A DNA stretch of 21,480 bases from Desulfamplus sp. (GTDB lineage Bacteria > Desulfobacterota > Desulfobacteria > Desulfobacterales > Desulfobacteraceae), in NCBI GenBank assembly GCA_015233755.1, contig JADFXA010000010.1, positions 1-21,480 of the forward strand, read 5' to 3'. Positions 10,088-17,358 of the stretch are shown piece by piece. Position numbers and translations under genes: made by a program. Within the stretch, counting starts at the first letter, position 1. Each line of letters starts with the position of its first letter. The notes below the pieces were generated by a model. The model had not been told where the DNA came from. It saw only the letters and a program-made list of their open reading frames with translations, and did no database searches.

Positions 10088-10759
10088 ATGAAAAAGAAGC
10101 CTTCACTGCTTGATATAGAGCTTTTTGTACAGAAAAGAGAAGATGAAAAACAGAAAGAGTTATCACAAATAGAAGCTGATTCAGGAGCTTTGATTATTGA
10201 ACACAAAGATAGTATCAAAGAAGCTGCTTTATCCAAAGAAGATAAAACAATCGTAGAAGAGAACACAAGCTATCAAGATAATGTATATAAAAACGATGAT
10301 AACTACCTAAAAGAAGATAAGCAGATTGAAGATAATAAGAAAGAGCAATTTCAAGAACCAGCAATGATTGATGAGAGGCTCACAAGTATCATTGAGATAA
10401 CAGATTCGCAACGTGATGATATGAATAAGCTAAAACAGGATATGTTTAAACTCAAAGAGCAGCTTAGGGTATATCACTCATTTTTAAGTAATCAGCAAAA
10501 GAAGATTTTAGAGCTTGAAAAGAGCATTGCAGATAAGCGTTTTTCTGGTGAAGATACAAATAAGGGCGTGTTAGATGCAAACTACTCAAAGCTGCTTTTA
10601 AAAAATATCGTATGGCTCAAAGAGGAGAAAGATTTTTCGTCAAATGATGTTGCAAGACTTTTTAGAGCAGAAGGATTTTCGACTCCCCATCCTCACGAAA
10701 ATTGGGACGAAAAAGTTATTAATACCCTATACAATGAAGCAAAAAAGAGCTTTTTGTAA
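10088..10759 (+). CDS. Acidic coiled-coil protein, possible ParA partner
   Basis: No known family is recognised with confidence. The 223-residue protein has a highly charged, low-complexity N-terminal part (about residues 1-95, rich in Glu, Lys and Asp) that is probably disordered. A heptad-like coiled coil follows at about 98-155 (runs such as MNKLKQDMFKLKEQL and ILELEKSIADK). The C-terminal tail (about 165-223) contains SSNDVARLFRAEGFSTP followed by NWDEKVINTLYNEA. That tail resembles the small helical DNA-binding repeats seen in recombinase and regulator tails, where a conserved pattern places a helix, then EG-(I/F)-xTP, then a second helix; this resemblance is my inference. It starts 27 bp after the ParA-like gene, with AAAGGA about 8 bases before the ATG, and a strong hairpin follows it. 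This suggests a two-gene unit in which it recruits or anchors the ATPase. Confidence 0.75.
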   Translation: MKKKPSLLDIELFVQKREDEKQKELSQIEADSGALIIEHKDSIKEAALSKEDKTIVEENTSYQDNVYKNDDNYLKEDKQIEDNKKEQFQEPAMIDERLTSIIEITDSQRDDMNKLKQDMFKLKEQLRVYHSFLSNQQKKILELEKSIADKRFSGEDTNKGVLDANYSKLLLKNIVWLKEEKDFSSNDVARLFRAEGFSTPHPHENWDEKVINTLYNEAKKSFL

Positions 10760-10768
10760 TTAACCTCT

Positions 10769-10806
10769 TGTAAAAAGGATTTTCTATTCTGAAAATCCTT
10801 TTTACA
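10769..10806 (+). terminator. Intrinsic terminator, possibly bidirectional
   Basis: A perfect 16-bp inverted repeat (left arm 10769-10784, right arm 10791-10806) surrounds a 6-base TATTCT loop and begins 9 bases after the coiled-coil gene's stop codon. The core AGGATTTTC/GAAAATCCT is preceded by an A-run and followed by a T-run that also forms the outer stem, the layout of a terminator able to act in both directions. It separates the ParA-like unit from the receptor gene. Confidence 0.8.
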
Positions 10807-10963
10807 CAAAATCTATTCTTTCCAATTATTCTATTTCCAACGGTCATAAATTGAGCTAATATCTTCTAAAGTGTCTATATGTTTCATGAGAAATATTTTT
10901 TATTCTATTTTGAGCTGTTTCTTATATTTAATAAAGTTATTATAACTTATTGTTTTAATTTGT

Positions 10964-11010
10964 TTATGTTATCTTGAAACAACAGCTATAAACCTTGTTT
11001 TAAAGGGGGG
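10964..11010 (+). promoter_or_regulatory. Possible promoter and strong ribosome binding site of the receptor gene
   Basis: TTATGT (10964-10969) lies exactly 17 bases from TATAAA (10987-10992), a weak -35 with a good -10. Downstream, AAAGGGGGG (11002-11010) is a strong Shine-Dalgarno, seven bases before the ATG at 11018. The rest of the 258-base gap (10807-10963) is AT-rich and shows no operator repeat or riboswitch that I can recognise. The RBS is convincing; the promoter is only a pattern match. Confidence 0.35.
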
Positions 11011-11017
11011 AAAAAAC

Positions 11018-13024
11018 ATGAATTACAGACAATATTCTTGGACCAAACTATTACTACAGATTCTTATATCATTGTTTGTTATGCCGTTAGACAGCCATGC
11101 TGAAGAGACACAGATGCTTGATATGGACCTTAAAAGTCTAATGGAAATGCAGATTACCTCGGCAGGGCGTAAAGAGCAAAATCTTGCAGATGTCCCAGCA
11201 GCAGTTTATGTAATTCATCAAGAAGATATTCAAAACTCAGGGGCAACCTCTATTCCTGAAGTGCTTAGAATGGTTCCAGGACTTCAGGTAGCAAGAATAA
11301 GCTCAAGCAAATGGGCAATTTCATCACGGGGTTTTAACAGCACTTTTGCCAACAAACTTCTGGTTCAGATAGATGGACGAACTGTTTACACTCCAGCCTA
11401 TTCAGGTGTTTACTGGGATGTTCAAAATGTTGTTCTTGAAGATGTGGAGAGGATTGAAATTATCCGTGGACCTGGAGCAACTATGTGGGGAGCCAACGCT
11501 GTAAATGGTATCATAAATATTATCACAAAACAGTCGTCAGACACACAAGGCAATCTTATTAGCGCAGGAACAGGAAACCACGAAACTGTTATGGCAGCTT
11601 ACAGATATGGCACTCAATTCAATAAAAACACTTATGGTCGTTTTTATGCCGGCCGACACGACAGAGATTCATTTAAATTTGAACAAGACGGAACAGATGC
11701 TAATGACGATTGGCAGATGACCAATGGAGGATTTAGGCTTGACGGCGATGTGGGGCTGAATGATTCATGGACATTTCAAGGAGATTTGTATCACGGAGAC
11801 AATAACCAGAGAGTAGATTCATTCTGGATGTCAACACCGCCATACCATACTCAAGTTCAGGATAAAATGAATACCAACGGAGCTAATCTGCTTGCCCGCT
11901 GGCAGCGTAAATTGTCAAATAAAAGCTCTTTCAATTTGCAGTTCTATTATGATTTTACAAATCGAGATGAAATCTACCTTGAAGAGAAGAATGATATTTT
12001 TGATATTGATTTTCAATATCATTTCCAAATGAACAACTGGAATGATATTGTTTGTGGATTGGGCTATCGTTTACACAACGATGATTTTGATAACAGCTAC
12101 CAAATTCAAATGACACCTGATAGCAGAAGAGATGAACTTTTTAGTGCATTTATACAAGATGAAATATCTCTAATTAAAAATTGTCTGTGGCTCACATCTG
12201 GCTCAAAAATTGAGCATAATTACTATACAGGTTTTGAGATTCAACCAAATCTTAGACTTCTTTGGAAACCTACAGCAAAACATAATCTCTGGACATCAGT
12301 TGCCCATGCAGTAAGAACTCCTTCACGAATTGAAGATAGTGGAAAAATTATAACGGCGTTGATTCCTGAACCTGTTTTCCAAGAGATTGCAGTATATGGC
12401 AGATCCAATTTTGATTCAGAACAGTTAACAGCATGGGAGGCTGGATACCGTTATATCCCAGCGAAGAATTTAGCTTTTGATATTGCTTTGCATTACGATG
12501 CTTTTGAGGATTTACAATCCTATTCTCAAGAATCATTTTTTGCACCTATTTATTTTGCCAATTCAATGTATGGCAACTCCCACGGAGTCGAAATAATGGC
12601 TGTATTGTCTCCGATAGACTGGATAGAAATAGAGTTAAGCTACAGTTATATTGAACTTGAAATGACTCAGGATGGTGATACAAACTTTTATACTGAGAAA
12701 CTTATTGAAGGTTCAAGTCCAATTAATCAGTTTTTTATCAAGAATAATATCAAACTTTCAAAGAATATCACTTTGAATATTTGGGGCAGCTACACTGATA
12801 AACTTGCAGCTACAAGCCTTACAGCCGCACGAAATAATATCACTATTGATGATTATTTTAATTTAGATGCCAATCTTCAATGGAGATTCAAAAAAGGGAT
12901 GGTAATAACTTTGGCTGGACAGAGTCTTTTAGATAACAGGCATCTTGAATTTATTCAGGAATCTTTTACATCACCTATTGAGATTGAGCGCAGTATTTAT
13001 ACAAAGTTGACCTATAACTTTTAA
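11018..13024 (+). CDS. TonB-dependent outer-membrane receptor
   Basis: This is a 668-residue outer-membrane beta-barrel with an N-terminal plug, of the type that takes up or senses a ligand using TonB energy. A signal peptide covers residues 1-28, with cleavage likely after DSHA. The plug domain (about 50-165) shows KEQNLADVPAAVYVI, IPEVLRMVPGLQVA, RGFNSTFANKLLVQIDGR and the hallmark IEIIRGPGATMWGANAVNG, followed by IINIITK. The remainder is barrel and ends in Phe, as expected for outer-membrane insertion. This plug sequence belongs to the subgroup often found beside YfiR-family genes and histidine kinases, and a YfiR gene follows 16 bp downstream. The ligand cannot be read from the sequence. 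There is no N-terminal signalling domain of the FecA type, so any signal must pass through other proteins. Confidence 0.93.
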   Translation: MNYRQYSWTKLLLQILISLFVMPLDSHAEETQMLDMDLKSLMEMQITSAGRKEQNLADVPAAVYVIHQEDIQNSGATSIPEVLRMVPGLQVARISSSKWAISSRGFNSTFANKLLVQIDGRTVYTPAYSGVYWDVQNVVLEDVERIEIIRGPGATMWGANAVNGIINIITKQSSDTQGNLISAGTGNHETVMAAYRYGTQFNKNTYGRFYAGRHDRDSFKFEQDGTDANDDWQMTNGGFRLDGDVGLNDSWTFQGDLYHGDNNQRVDSFWMSTPPYHTQVQDKMNTNGANLLARWQRKLSNKSSFNLQFYYDFTNRDEIYLEEKNDIFDIDFQYHFQMNNWNDIVCGLGYRLHNDDFDNSYQIQMTPDSRRDELFSAFIQDEISLIKNCLWLTSGSKIEHNYYTGFEIQPNLRLLWKPTAKHNLWTSVAHAVRTPSRIEDSGKIITALIPEPVFQEIAVYGRSNFDSEQLTAWEAGYRYIPAKNLAFDIALHYDAFEDLQSYSQESFFAPIYFANSMYGNSHGVEIMAVLSPIDWIEIELSYSYIELEMTQDGDTNFYTEKLIEGSSPINQFFIKNNIKLSKNITLNIWGSYTDKLAATSLTAARNNITIDDYFNLDANLQWRFKKGMVITLAGQSLLDNRHLEFIQESFTSPIEIERSIYTKLTYNF

Positions 13025-13040
13025 AAATAAAGGTTTTCTA

Positions 13041-13577
13041 ATGAGGCGGATTATTTTGATTATCACAATAGCTTTGGCGATCTATTCCACTGAATGTGGG
13101 TATGCTGCCGAAATATCAGAATACCAAATTAAAGCCGCCTATATCTATAATTTCACTAAATTTATCCATTGGCCGGACAATGCCTTTAGAGATCAAACAG
13201 CACCTTTGGTTGTCGGTGTTTTAGGAGAAAATGATTTTGATGGAGCATTGATTCCTTTGAGTTCAAAAACAGTAAACAGCAGAGCAATTCAAATTAAATT
13301 TTTTAGAACATTGGAAGATGTACAGGAGTGCCATATTCTTTATATCAGCAACTCTGATACTGTGGAAACAGACTCCATTTTAAAGGAACTTAAATTCAGA
13401 CCCATCGTAACAATTGGAGACGGTGAGCAATTTGCATTCAGAGGAGGTGTCATTCAATTTGTAATGATTAGGAGCAGGCTGCGTTTTATCCTTAATTTGG
13501 CAAATGCAAAGATTAATCAGATTCAAATTGATGCACAGCTTCTCTCTCTTGCAACTGAAGTTTTGTATGATAAATAA
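13041..13577 (+). CDS. YfiR-family periplasmic protein (DUF4154)
   Basis: This 178-residue secreted protein has a signal peptide at residues 1-23 (cleavage after YAA). The mature part carries the family pattern: YQIKAAYIYNFTKFIHWP at the start, VVGVLGENDF, CHILYISNSD, a VTIGDGEQFAFRGGVIQF block and a closing LRFILNLANAKINQIQIDAQLLSLA. In Pseudomonas aeruginosa YfiR is a periplasmic regulator that binds and restrains a membrane signalling enzyme (the diguanylate cyclase YfiN). Many relatives instead sit next to TonB receptors and histidine kinases, as here. Only one cysteine (Cys97) remains in the mature protein, so an intramolecular disulfide switch is not available. It follows the receptor by 16 bp and precedes the haem-domain gene by 31 bp, so the three are probably cotranscribed. 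A role as adaptor between receptor and kinase is inference. Confidence 0.88.
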   Translation: MRRIILIITIALAIYSTECGYAAEISEYQIKAAYIYNFTKFIHWPDNAFRDQTAPLVVGVLGENDFDGALIPLSSKTVNSRAIQIKFFRTLEDVQECHILYISNSDTVETDSILKELKFRPIVTIGDGEQFAFRGGVIQFVMIRSRLRFILNLANAKINQIQIDAQLLSLATEVLYDK

Positions 13578-13598
13578 TTCCATATTTTTATAGCCCTT

Positions 13599-13604
13599 AG
13601 GGGG
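13599..13604 (+). promoter_or_regulatory. Strong ribosome binding site of the haem-domain gene
   Basis: AGGGGG lies four bases before the ATG at 13609 and fixes that start. The receptor gene has a similar G-rich site, suggesting high expression of both exported proteins. Confidence 0.6.
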
Positions 13605-13608
13605 TAAT

Positions 13609-14487
13609 ATGAAAAAAACACTTGCGGCACTATGTTGTTGCGGCCTCTTTCTTACAGCTCCTGAAAATTCTTTTTGTGACCAAACAATTTATGCCATAAA
13701 AACGCCATCCCCTCCTGTAATAGATGGAAATGCTGATGATATATCATGGCAAGGTACAAAAAACATAAACACACATGACAATATTGCTGATATAAATATA
13801 AACTTGAAAGCTGTTTATGATGATAAAAAAATATACTTTCTGGTTGTTTTTCCAGATATTGATGAGTCAAGATCGCATAAAACATGGATTTGGAATGCAA
13901 AAAATAATGGTTACGAAATAGGCCCAGATCGAGAAGATACTTTTATTTTTAAATGGAACATGGAAAACAAACAAGCAAGTCTCAGCATCCATTCAGACAA
14001 TCCACATATAGCAGATATATGGTTCTGGAAAGCTGACAGAACCGATCCATTAGGATTTGCTGACGATAAGATGGATTATTTCAGCGAAAAATTTATGCTG
14101 AATACTATGGAGTTGATAAGCAACGCGGGAAAACACATGTTCTTAAAAAGAACTCCAGATAAAGGCTATCCTGCCTATCAAACAACTCTTCCAGTTGATT
14201 ATGCTGGTGATAAAATTCCTCATTATTCAAGTCAAAAACCAATAGGAAGCAGAGCAGACGTATCGGCTAAAGGCATTTGGTCTAAAAATGAGTGGACTAT
14301 TGAGTTTTCGCGAAAATTAAAAACAGGTAATCTTGATGATTTACAATTTAACATTGAAGATATTTACTATTTTGGTGTCAGCCGATATGAGATTGCAGGC
14401 ATAAAACCTAACCCTGAGATAAGTCAACCCCTGTATGGAGCAGGTGACACTTCAGAGCTTCTGACGCTAAAGTTTATCTCAAAATAG
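13609..14487 (+). CDS. Ethylbenzene-dehydrogenase-type haem-binding domain protein
   Basis: A 292-residue exported protein that resembles the gamma subunit of ethylbenzene dehydrogenase and related DMSO-reductase-family enzymes, where this fold binds one haem b through a methionine and a lysine. A signal peptide covers about residues 1-23; the cysteines at 9-11 do not form a good lipobox because Leu precedes them. The mature part begins with the typical PPVIDGNADDISW strand, continues with LKAVYDDKKIYFLVVFPD, and contains ADIWFWKADRTDPLGFADD at 135-153, the most characteristic stretch. No molybdenum catalytic subunit, iron-sulfur subunit or cytochrome gene is nearby, so it is not part of a local dehydrogenase. 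Its place between yfiR and the kinase suggests a periplasmic haem or redox sensor, or a ligand-binding accessory protein. Haem binding itself is unproven, since I cannot assign the ligand residues with certainty. Confidence 0.8.
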   Translation: MKKTLAALCCCGLFLTAPENSFCDQTIYAIKTPSPPVIDGNADDISWQGTKNINTHDNIADININLKAVYDDKKIYFLVVFPDIDESRSHKTWIWNAKNNGYEIGPDREDTFIFKWNMENKQASLSIHSDNPHIADIWFWKADRTDPLGFADDKMDYFSEKFMLNTMELISNAGKHMFLKRTPDKGYPAYQTTLPVDYAGDKIPHYSSQKPIGSRADVSAKGIWSKNEWTIEFSRKLKTGNLDDLQFNIEDIYYFGVSRYEIAGIKPNPEISQPLYGAGDTSELLTLKFISK

Positions 14488-14564
14488 AAATTTAATATTT
14501 CCAAGAATCTAACCTATTATGATGTTTAAAATTATTTATTGGGTAAAAAAATCGCTTGAATCGA

Positions 14565-14592
14565 CCTATCCACGCCCATAGGACGTGGTTTT
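14565..14592 (+). other. Overlapping hairpins upstream of the kinase gene
   Basis: CCTAT (14565-14569) can pair with ATAGG (14578-14582), and the adjacent CCACG (14570-14574) can pair with CGTGG (14584-14588), with two extra C-G pairs inside the second option. The two pairings interleave. A TTTT run follows, so the second hairpin may be a weak terminator for the receptor-yfiR-haem unit. A remnant of a small mobile palindrome is another possibility. Confidence 0.4.
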
Positions 14593-14640
14593 AAAGTTCT
14601 AATAAAATAAAGAGTTCTATAAGAAGTCAACTATCAAGGT

Positions 14641-14646
14641 TATAAT
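14641..14646 (+). promoter_or_regulatory. Possible -10 box for the kinase-effector pair
   Basis: A perfect TATAAT lies 18 bases before the kinase ATG, but no convincing -35 is found 16-19 bases upstream. GGAAAAAG just before the ATG would serve as the ribosome binding site of a very short leader. If used, the kinase and effector could be expressed separately from the receptor unit. Confidence 0.3.
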
Positions 14647-14664
14647 TTCTATATACGGAAAAAG

Positions 14665-17358
14665 ATGCAAATTTCATTTAAAACAGCACGCAATTGGGGT
14701 TCAGGATTTATGATGGTCATTATTATCACTCTTGGTATATTGCCAGAAATGATAATATCAGCTATCAGCGGATCGATTGTTAAGTTTGATAGAGAGTTAA
14801 AAAAATTGGTTGAGATGGTTAAATTAAGAGATTCATTCAATGATGTAAATTTTGATTTTGAAAATTTCATTAATGGAGAAGTCTCAGAGGGAATTTTTAT
14901 TATCGTAGGTGTTGATAACACAATTGATATTGCCAATCATTATCTCACTCTTGTTGAAAATAGCGAAGAGGTATTGTTAGTAAAAAGCATTATAAGAAGT
15001 TTGCGAGAATTAAAATTAGCTATTTCAATATTTACTGATGAAATAGAAATAGACCCTTCATCAGATGATGCATCTTTAATGCTTTATAAATCTGTAATAC
15101 TTAAACAAGTTATATCAAAACAAATATCGGAAATATTTGTTCATATAAATAACGATTTAAGTGAAAGTCAGAAAGTTAAAGAGAATGTTCTTAAAATGAG
15201 TCGATTATTAAGTTTAAGCATCTCATTGTTAGGTATTTTTATCGGTATTTTAACATCTGTATTGATGGGAAAAGCCCTTAACAAACCATTAATGAAACTT
15301 GTCAAGGCAGCAGAAGATATCGCCTCAGAAAATTTAGATACAAGAGTTGAGGTTCTTTCTGATGATATAATGGCAAGATTAGCCATATCATTTAATAAGA
15401 TGGCATCATCTCTACAAAACCTTATTGAAAAACAAAAAAACGCAGAATCTGAAATTTTAGCTTTAAACCAAAACCTTGAGAATAAAGTTAAATCCCGTAC
15501 AGAAGAGTTGACAAATGCAATCAAAGAGCTTGAAATTGCTACAAACGAGGCTAAAAAAGCTAATCAAGCTAAAAGTGATTTTTTAGCTAATATGAGCCAT
15601 GAGATAAGGACTCCTTTAAATGGGATTATCGGCATGGTGGAATTGGCCGCAGACACGCTTGTGGACGAGAGGCAGTTCAATATTTTCAGCACAATTACCA
15701 ATGAAGCAGAGCATCTGCTCAACCTTATCAATAATATTCTCGATTTTTCTAAAATAGAGGCTGGAAAGGTCGAGCTTGAACATATCACTTTTGACTTGCG
15801 ATCTCTTATTGATGATGTGGTTCGTTCTTTTGAATATAAAGCAGATAAAAAAGGGATTGAAATTTTTTCGTATTTATCTCCAGAGATTCCTTCCTGCCTG
15901 ATTGGTGACCCAAGTCGTTTAAGACAGATATTAAAAAATCTTGTGGGCAATGCTGTAAAATTTACTGATCAGGGAGGAATTTATATCAAGGCTGAGATTT
16001 ACCATGAAGATCAAAATAGGGTTGGTGTGGTCTTTTCGGTCAAAGATACAGGTATCGGAATACCAGTAGAGAAACAAGCAGCTATTTTCGATAATTTTAC
16101 ACAAGCTGATGGTTCCACTACAAGACGATACGGAGGAACAGGGCTTGGCACGACTATCGCAAAACAGCTTGTTGAGCTGATGGGCGGCAAAATAACCCTT
16201 AAAAGCAGCGTCAATGAAGGAACTATATTCTACTTTAATATTTTTTTTACCAGACAGACAATAGAGGCAATAAGCTTTGAAGATAAAAAAGTGAATCTGA
16301 ATGGATTGGATTTGACTAAGCGTAATGATAAAGTAAGAGACATATTTTTAATTGAACCTATTTTATCCCACCCACTAAAGAAGGAGAATGAAAAAACAGA
16401 GGCTGTTCTGACACGCCATATAGTTACTGAAGATTACAAAAAAAATATCAAAATACTTTTGGTTGAAGATTATCCCACAAACCAGATTGTAGCAATGGGG
16501 TATCTTGGTAAAGCAGGATATCAGGTTGATATTGCTGAAAATGGCCAGCAAGCAGTAGAAGCATTCCAACGCAATCGATATGATTTAATTCTTATGGATA
16601 TACAGATGCCTATTATGGATGGCTATGAGGCAACAAAGAAGATTCGTAATGCAGAATCTTTACAACAAAACTCCTTTCCTGTTCCGATCATTGCCATGAC
16701 AGCACACGCCTTAAACACCTATAAAGAGCAATGTCTGGCTGTTGGAATGAATGACTATATATCTAAACCCCTTAATAAAATGGAGCTATTAGCTTTGGTT
16801 GATAAATATACCAAACCGATTAATGAGTCAGCGTCAACACAGATTAATAATGATTCAGGAGCAATACCGATTAATGATTTAGAAAAAGCCAAACCTTCAG
16901 ATATGGAGATTGAATCATCAAAACCCGATGATAAGCCTCAAGCAGATGAGAAATATAAAGCAGATGATAAGTCCCAAGTAAATGATGAACCTAAAAATAT
17001 TGACCCAATGAATTTTGCTTTGCTCCTTGATGACTTTGAAGGTGACAAAGAATTATTGATTAAGTCGATGAAACTTTTTCTAAATTCAGTTGAAAATCAA
17101 CTTCCAATTTTACGCAAAGCTTTATCTGAGAATGACGCTGCTCTTGTAAGGAAAGAGGCTCATTCTATTAAAGGAGGTGCTGCAAACATGACTGCCACGG
17201 CTCTTTCAAAGGTTGCTTTTGAACTTGAACGTTTAGGCCAATCAGGTGATTTAAGAGAAGGGATAGATATTCTAAGAAGATTTGAAGATGAAGTTTCCCG
17301 TTTAGATACTTTTGCAAAAAGTATAATAAACCAGCATGAAAAAGAGAGGGCTGAATGA
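14665..17358 (+). CDS. Hybrid sensor histidine kinase with receiver and Hpt domains
   Basis: An 897-residue inner-membrane kinase that should autophosphorylate and pass phosphate along its own relay. Domains in order: TM1 (about 13-37), a mostly helical periplasmic sensor region (about 38-177), TM2 (about 181-201), HAMP (about 203-256), coiled coil, HisKA with His312 (MSHEIRTPLNG), HATPase with NLVGNAVKF, DTGIGIP and RRYGGTGLG, receiver with Asp645 (LILMDIQMP), Thr679 and Lys701, a charged Asp/Lys linker (about 740-780), and a C-terminal Hpt domain with His833 (HSIKGGAANM). All phosphorylation residues are intact. The ATG at 14665 leaves a short cytoplasmic N-terminus before TM1 and has GGAAAAAG ahead of it. 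The stop overlaps the next gene by 4 bp. The periplasmic part has no recognisable ligand domain, which fits sensing through a partner protein such as the YfiR-like one. Confidence 0.95.
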   Translation: MQISFKTARNWGSGFMMVIIITLGILPEMIISAISGSIVKFDRELKKLVEMVKLRDSFNDVNFDFENFINGEVSEGIFIIVGVDNTIDIANHYLTLVENSEEVLLVKSIIRSLRELKLAISIFTDEIEIDPSSDDASLMLYKSVILKQVISKQISEIFVHINNDLSESQKVKENVLKMSRLLSLSISLLGIFIGILTSVLMGKALNKPLMKLVKAAEDIASENLDTRVEVLSDDIMARLAISFNKMASSLQNLIEKQKNAESEILALNQNLENKVKSRTEELTNAIKELEIATNEAKKANQAKSDFLANMSHEIRTPLNGIIGMVELAADTLVDERQFNIFSTITNEAEHLLNLINNILDFSKIEAGKVELEHITFDLRSLIDDVVRSFEYKADKKGIEIFSYLSPEIPSCLIGDPSRLRQILKNLVGNAVKFTDQGGIYIKAEIYHEDQNRVGVVFSVKDTGIGIPVEKQAAIFDNFTQADGSTTRRYGGTGLGTTIAKQLVELMGGKITLKSSVNEGTIFYFNIFFTRQTIEAISFEDKKVNLNGLDLTKRNDKVRDIFLIEPILSHPLKKENEKTEAVLTRHIVTEDYKKNIKILLVEDYPTNQIVAMGYLGKAGYQVDIAENGQQAVEAFQRNRYDLILMDIQMPIMDGYEATKKIRNAESLQQNSFPVPIIAMTAHALNTYKEQCLAVGMNDYISKPLNKMELLALVDKYTKPINESASTQINNDSGAIPINDLEKAKPSDMEIESSKPDDKPQADEKYKADDKSQVNDEPKNIDPMNFALLLDDFEGDKELLIKSMKLFLNSVENQLPILRKALSENDAALVRKEAHSIKGGAANMTATALSKVAFELERLGQSGDLREGIDILRRFEDEVSRLDTFAKSIINQHEKERAE
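17355..17358 (+). other. ATGA overlap joining kinase and effector genes
   Basis: The start ATG of the effector gene (17355-17357) overlaps the stop TGA of the kinase (17356-17358). A purine-rich GAGAGGG lies just upstream. Coupled translation of the two is expected, which supports a direct phosphotransfer partnership. Confidence 0.8.

Noticed and set aside
9431..10759. Plasmid or integrated-element partition locus
   Set aside because: No replication gene, integrase, attachment repeats or iteron-like centromere repeats are visible nearby.
13599..13603. CCCTTAGGG palindrome before the haem-domain gene as a terminator
   Set aside because: The stem would be only three base pairs; the G-run is better explained as the ribosome binding site.
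14565..14588. True H-type pseudoknot
   Set aside because: The crossing loops would be 0 and 1 base long, too short to span the two 5-bp stems, so alternative hairpins are more likely.
15564..15950. 128-codon open frame on the - strand
   Set aside because: It is the antisense of the HisKA/HATPase region of the hybrid kinase, with low-complexity Ser/Ile-rich translation.
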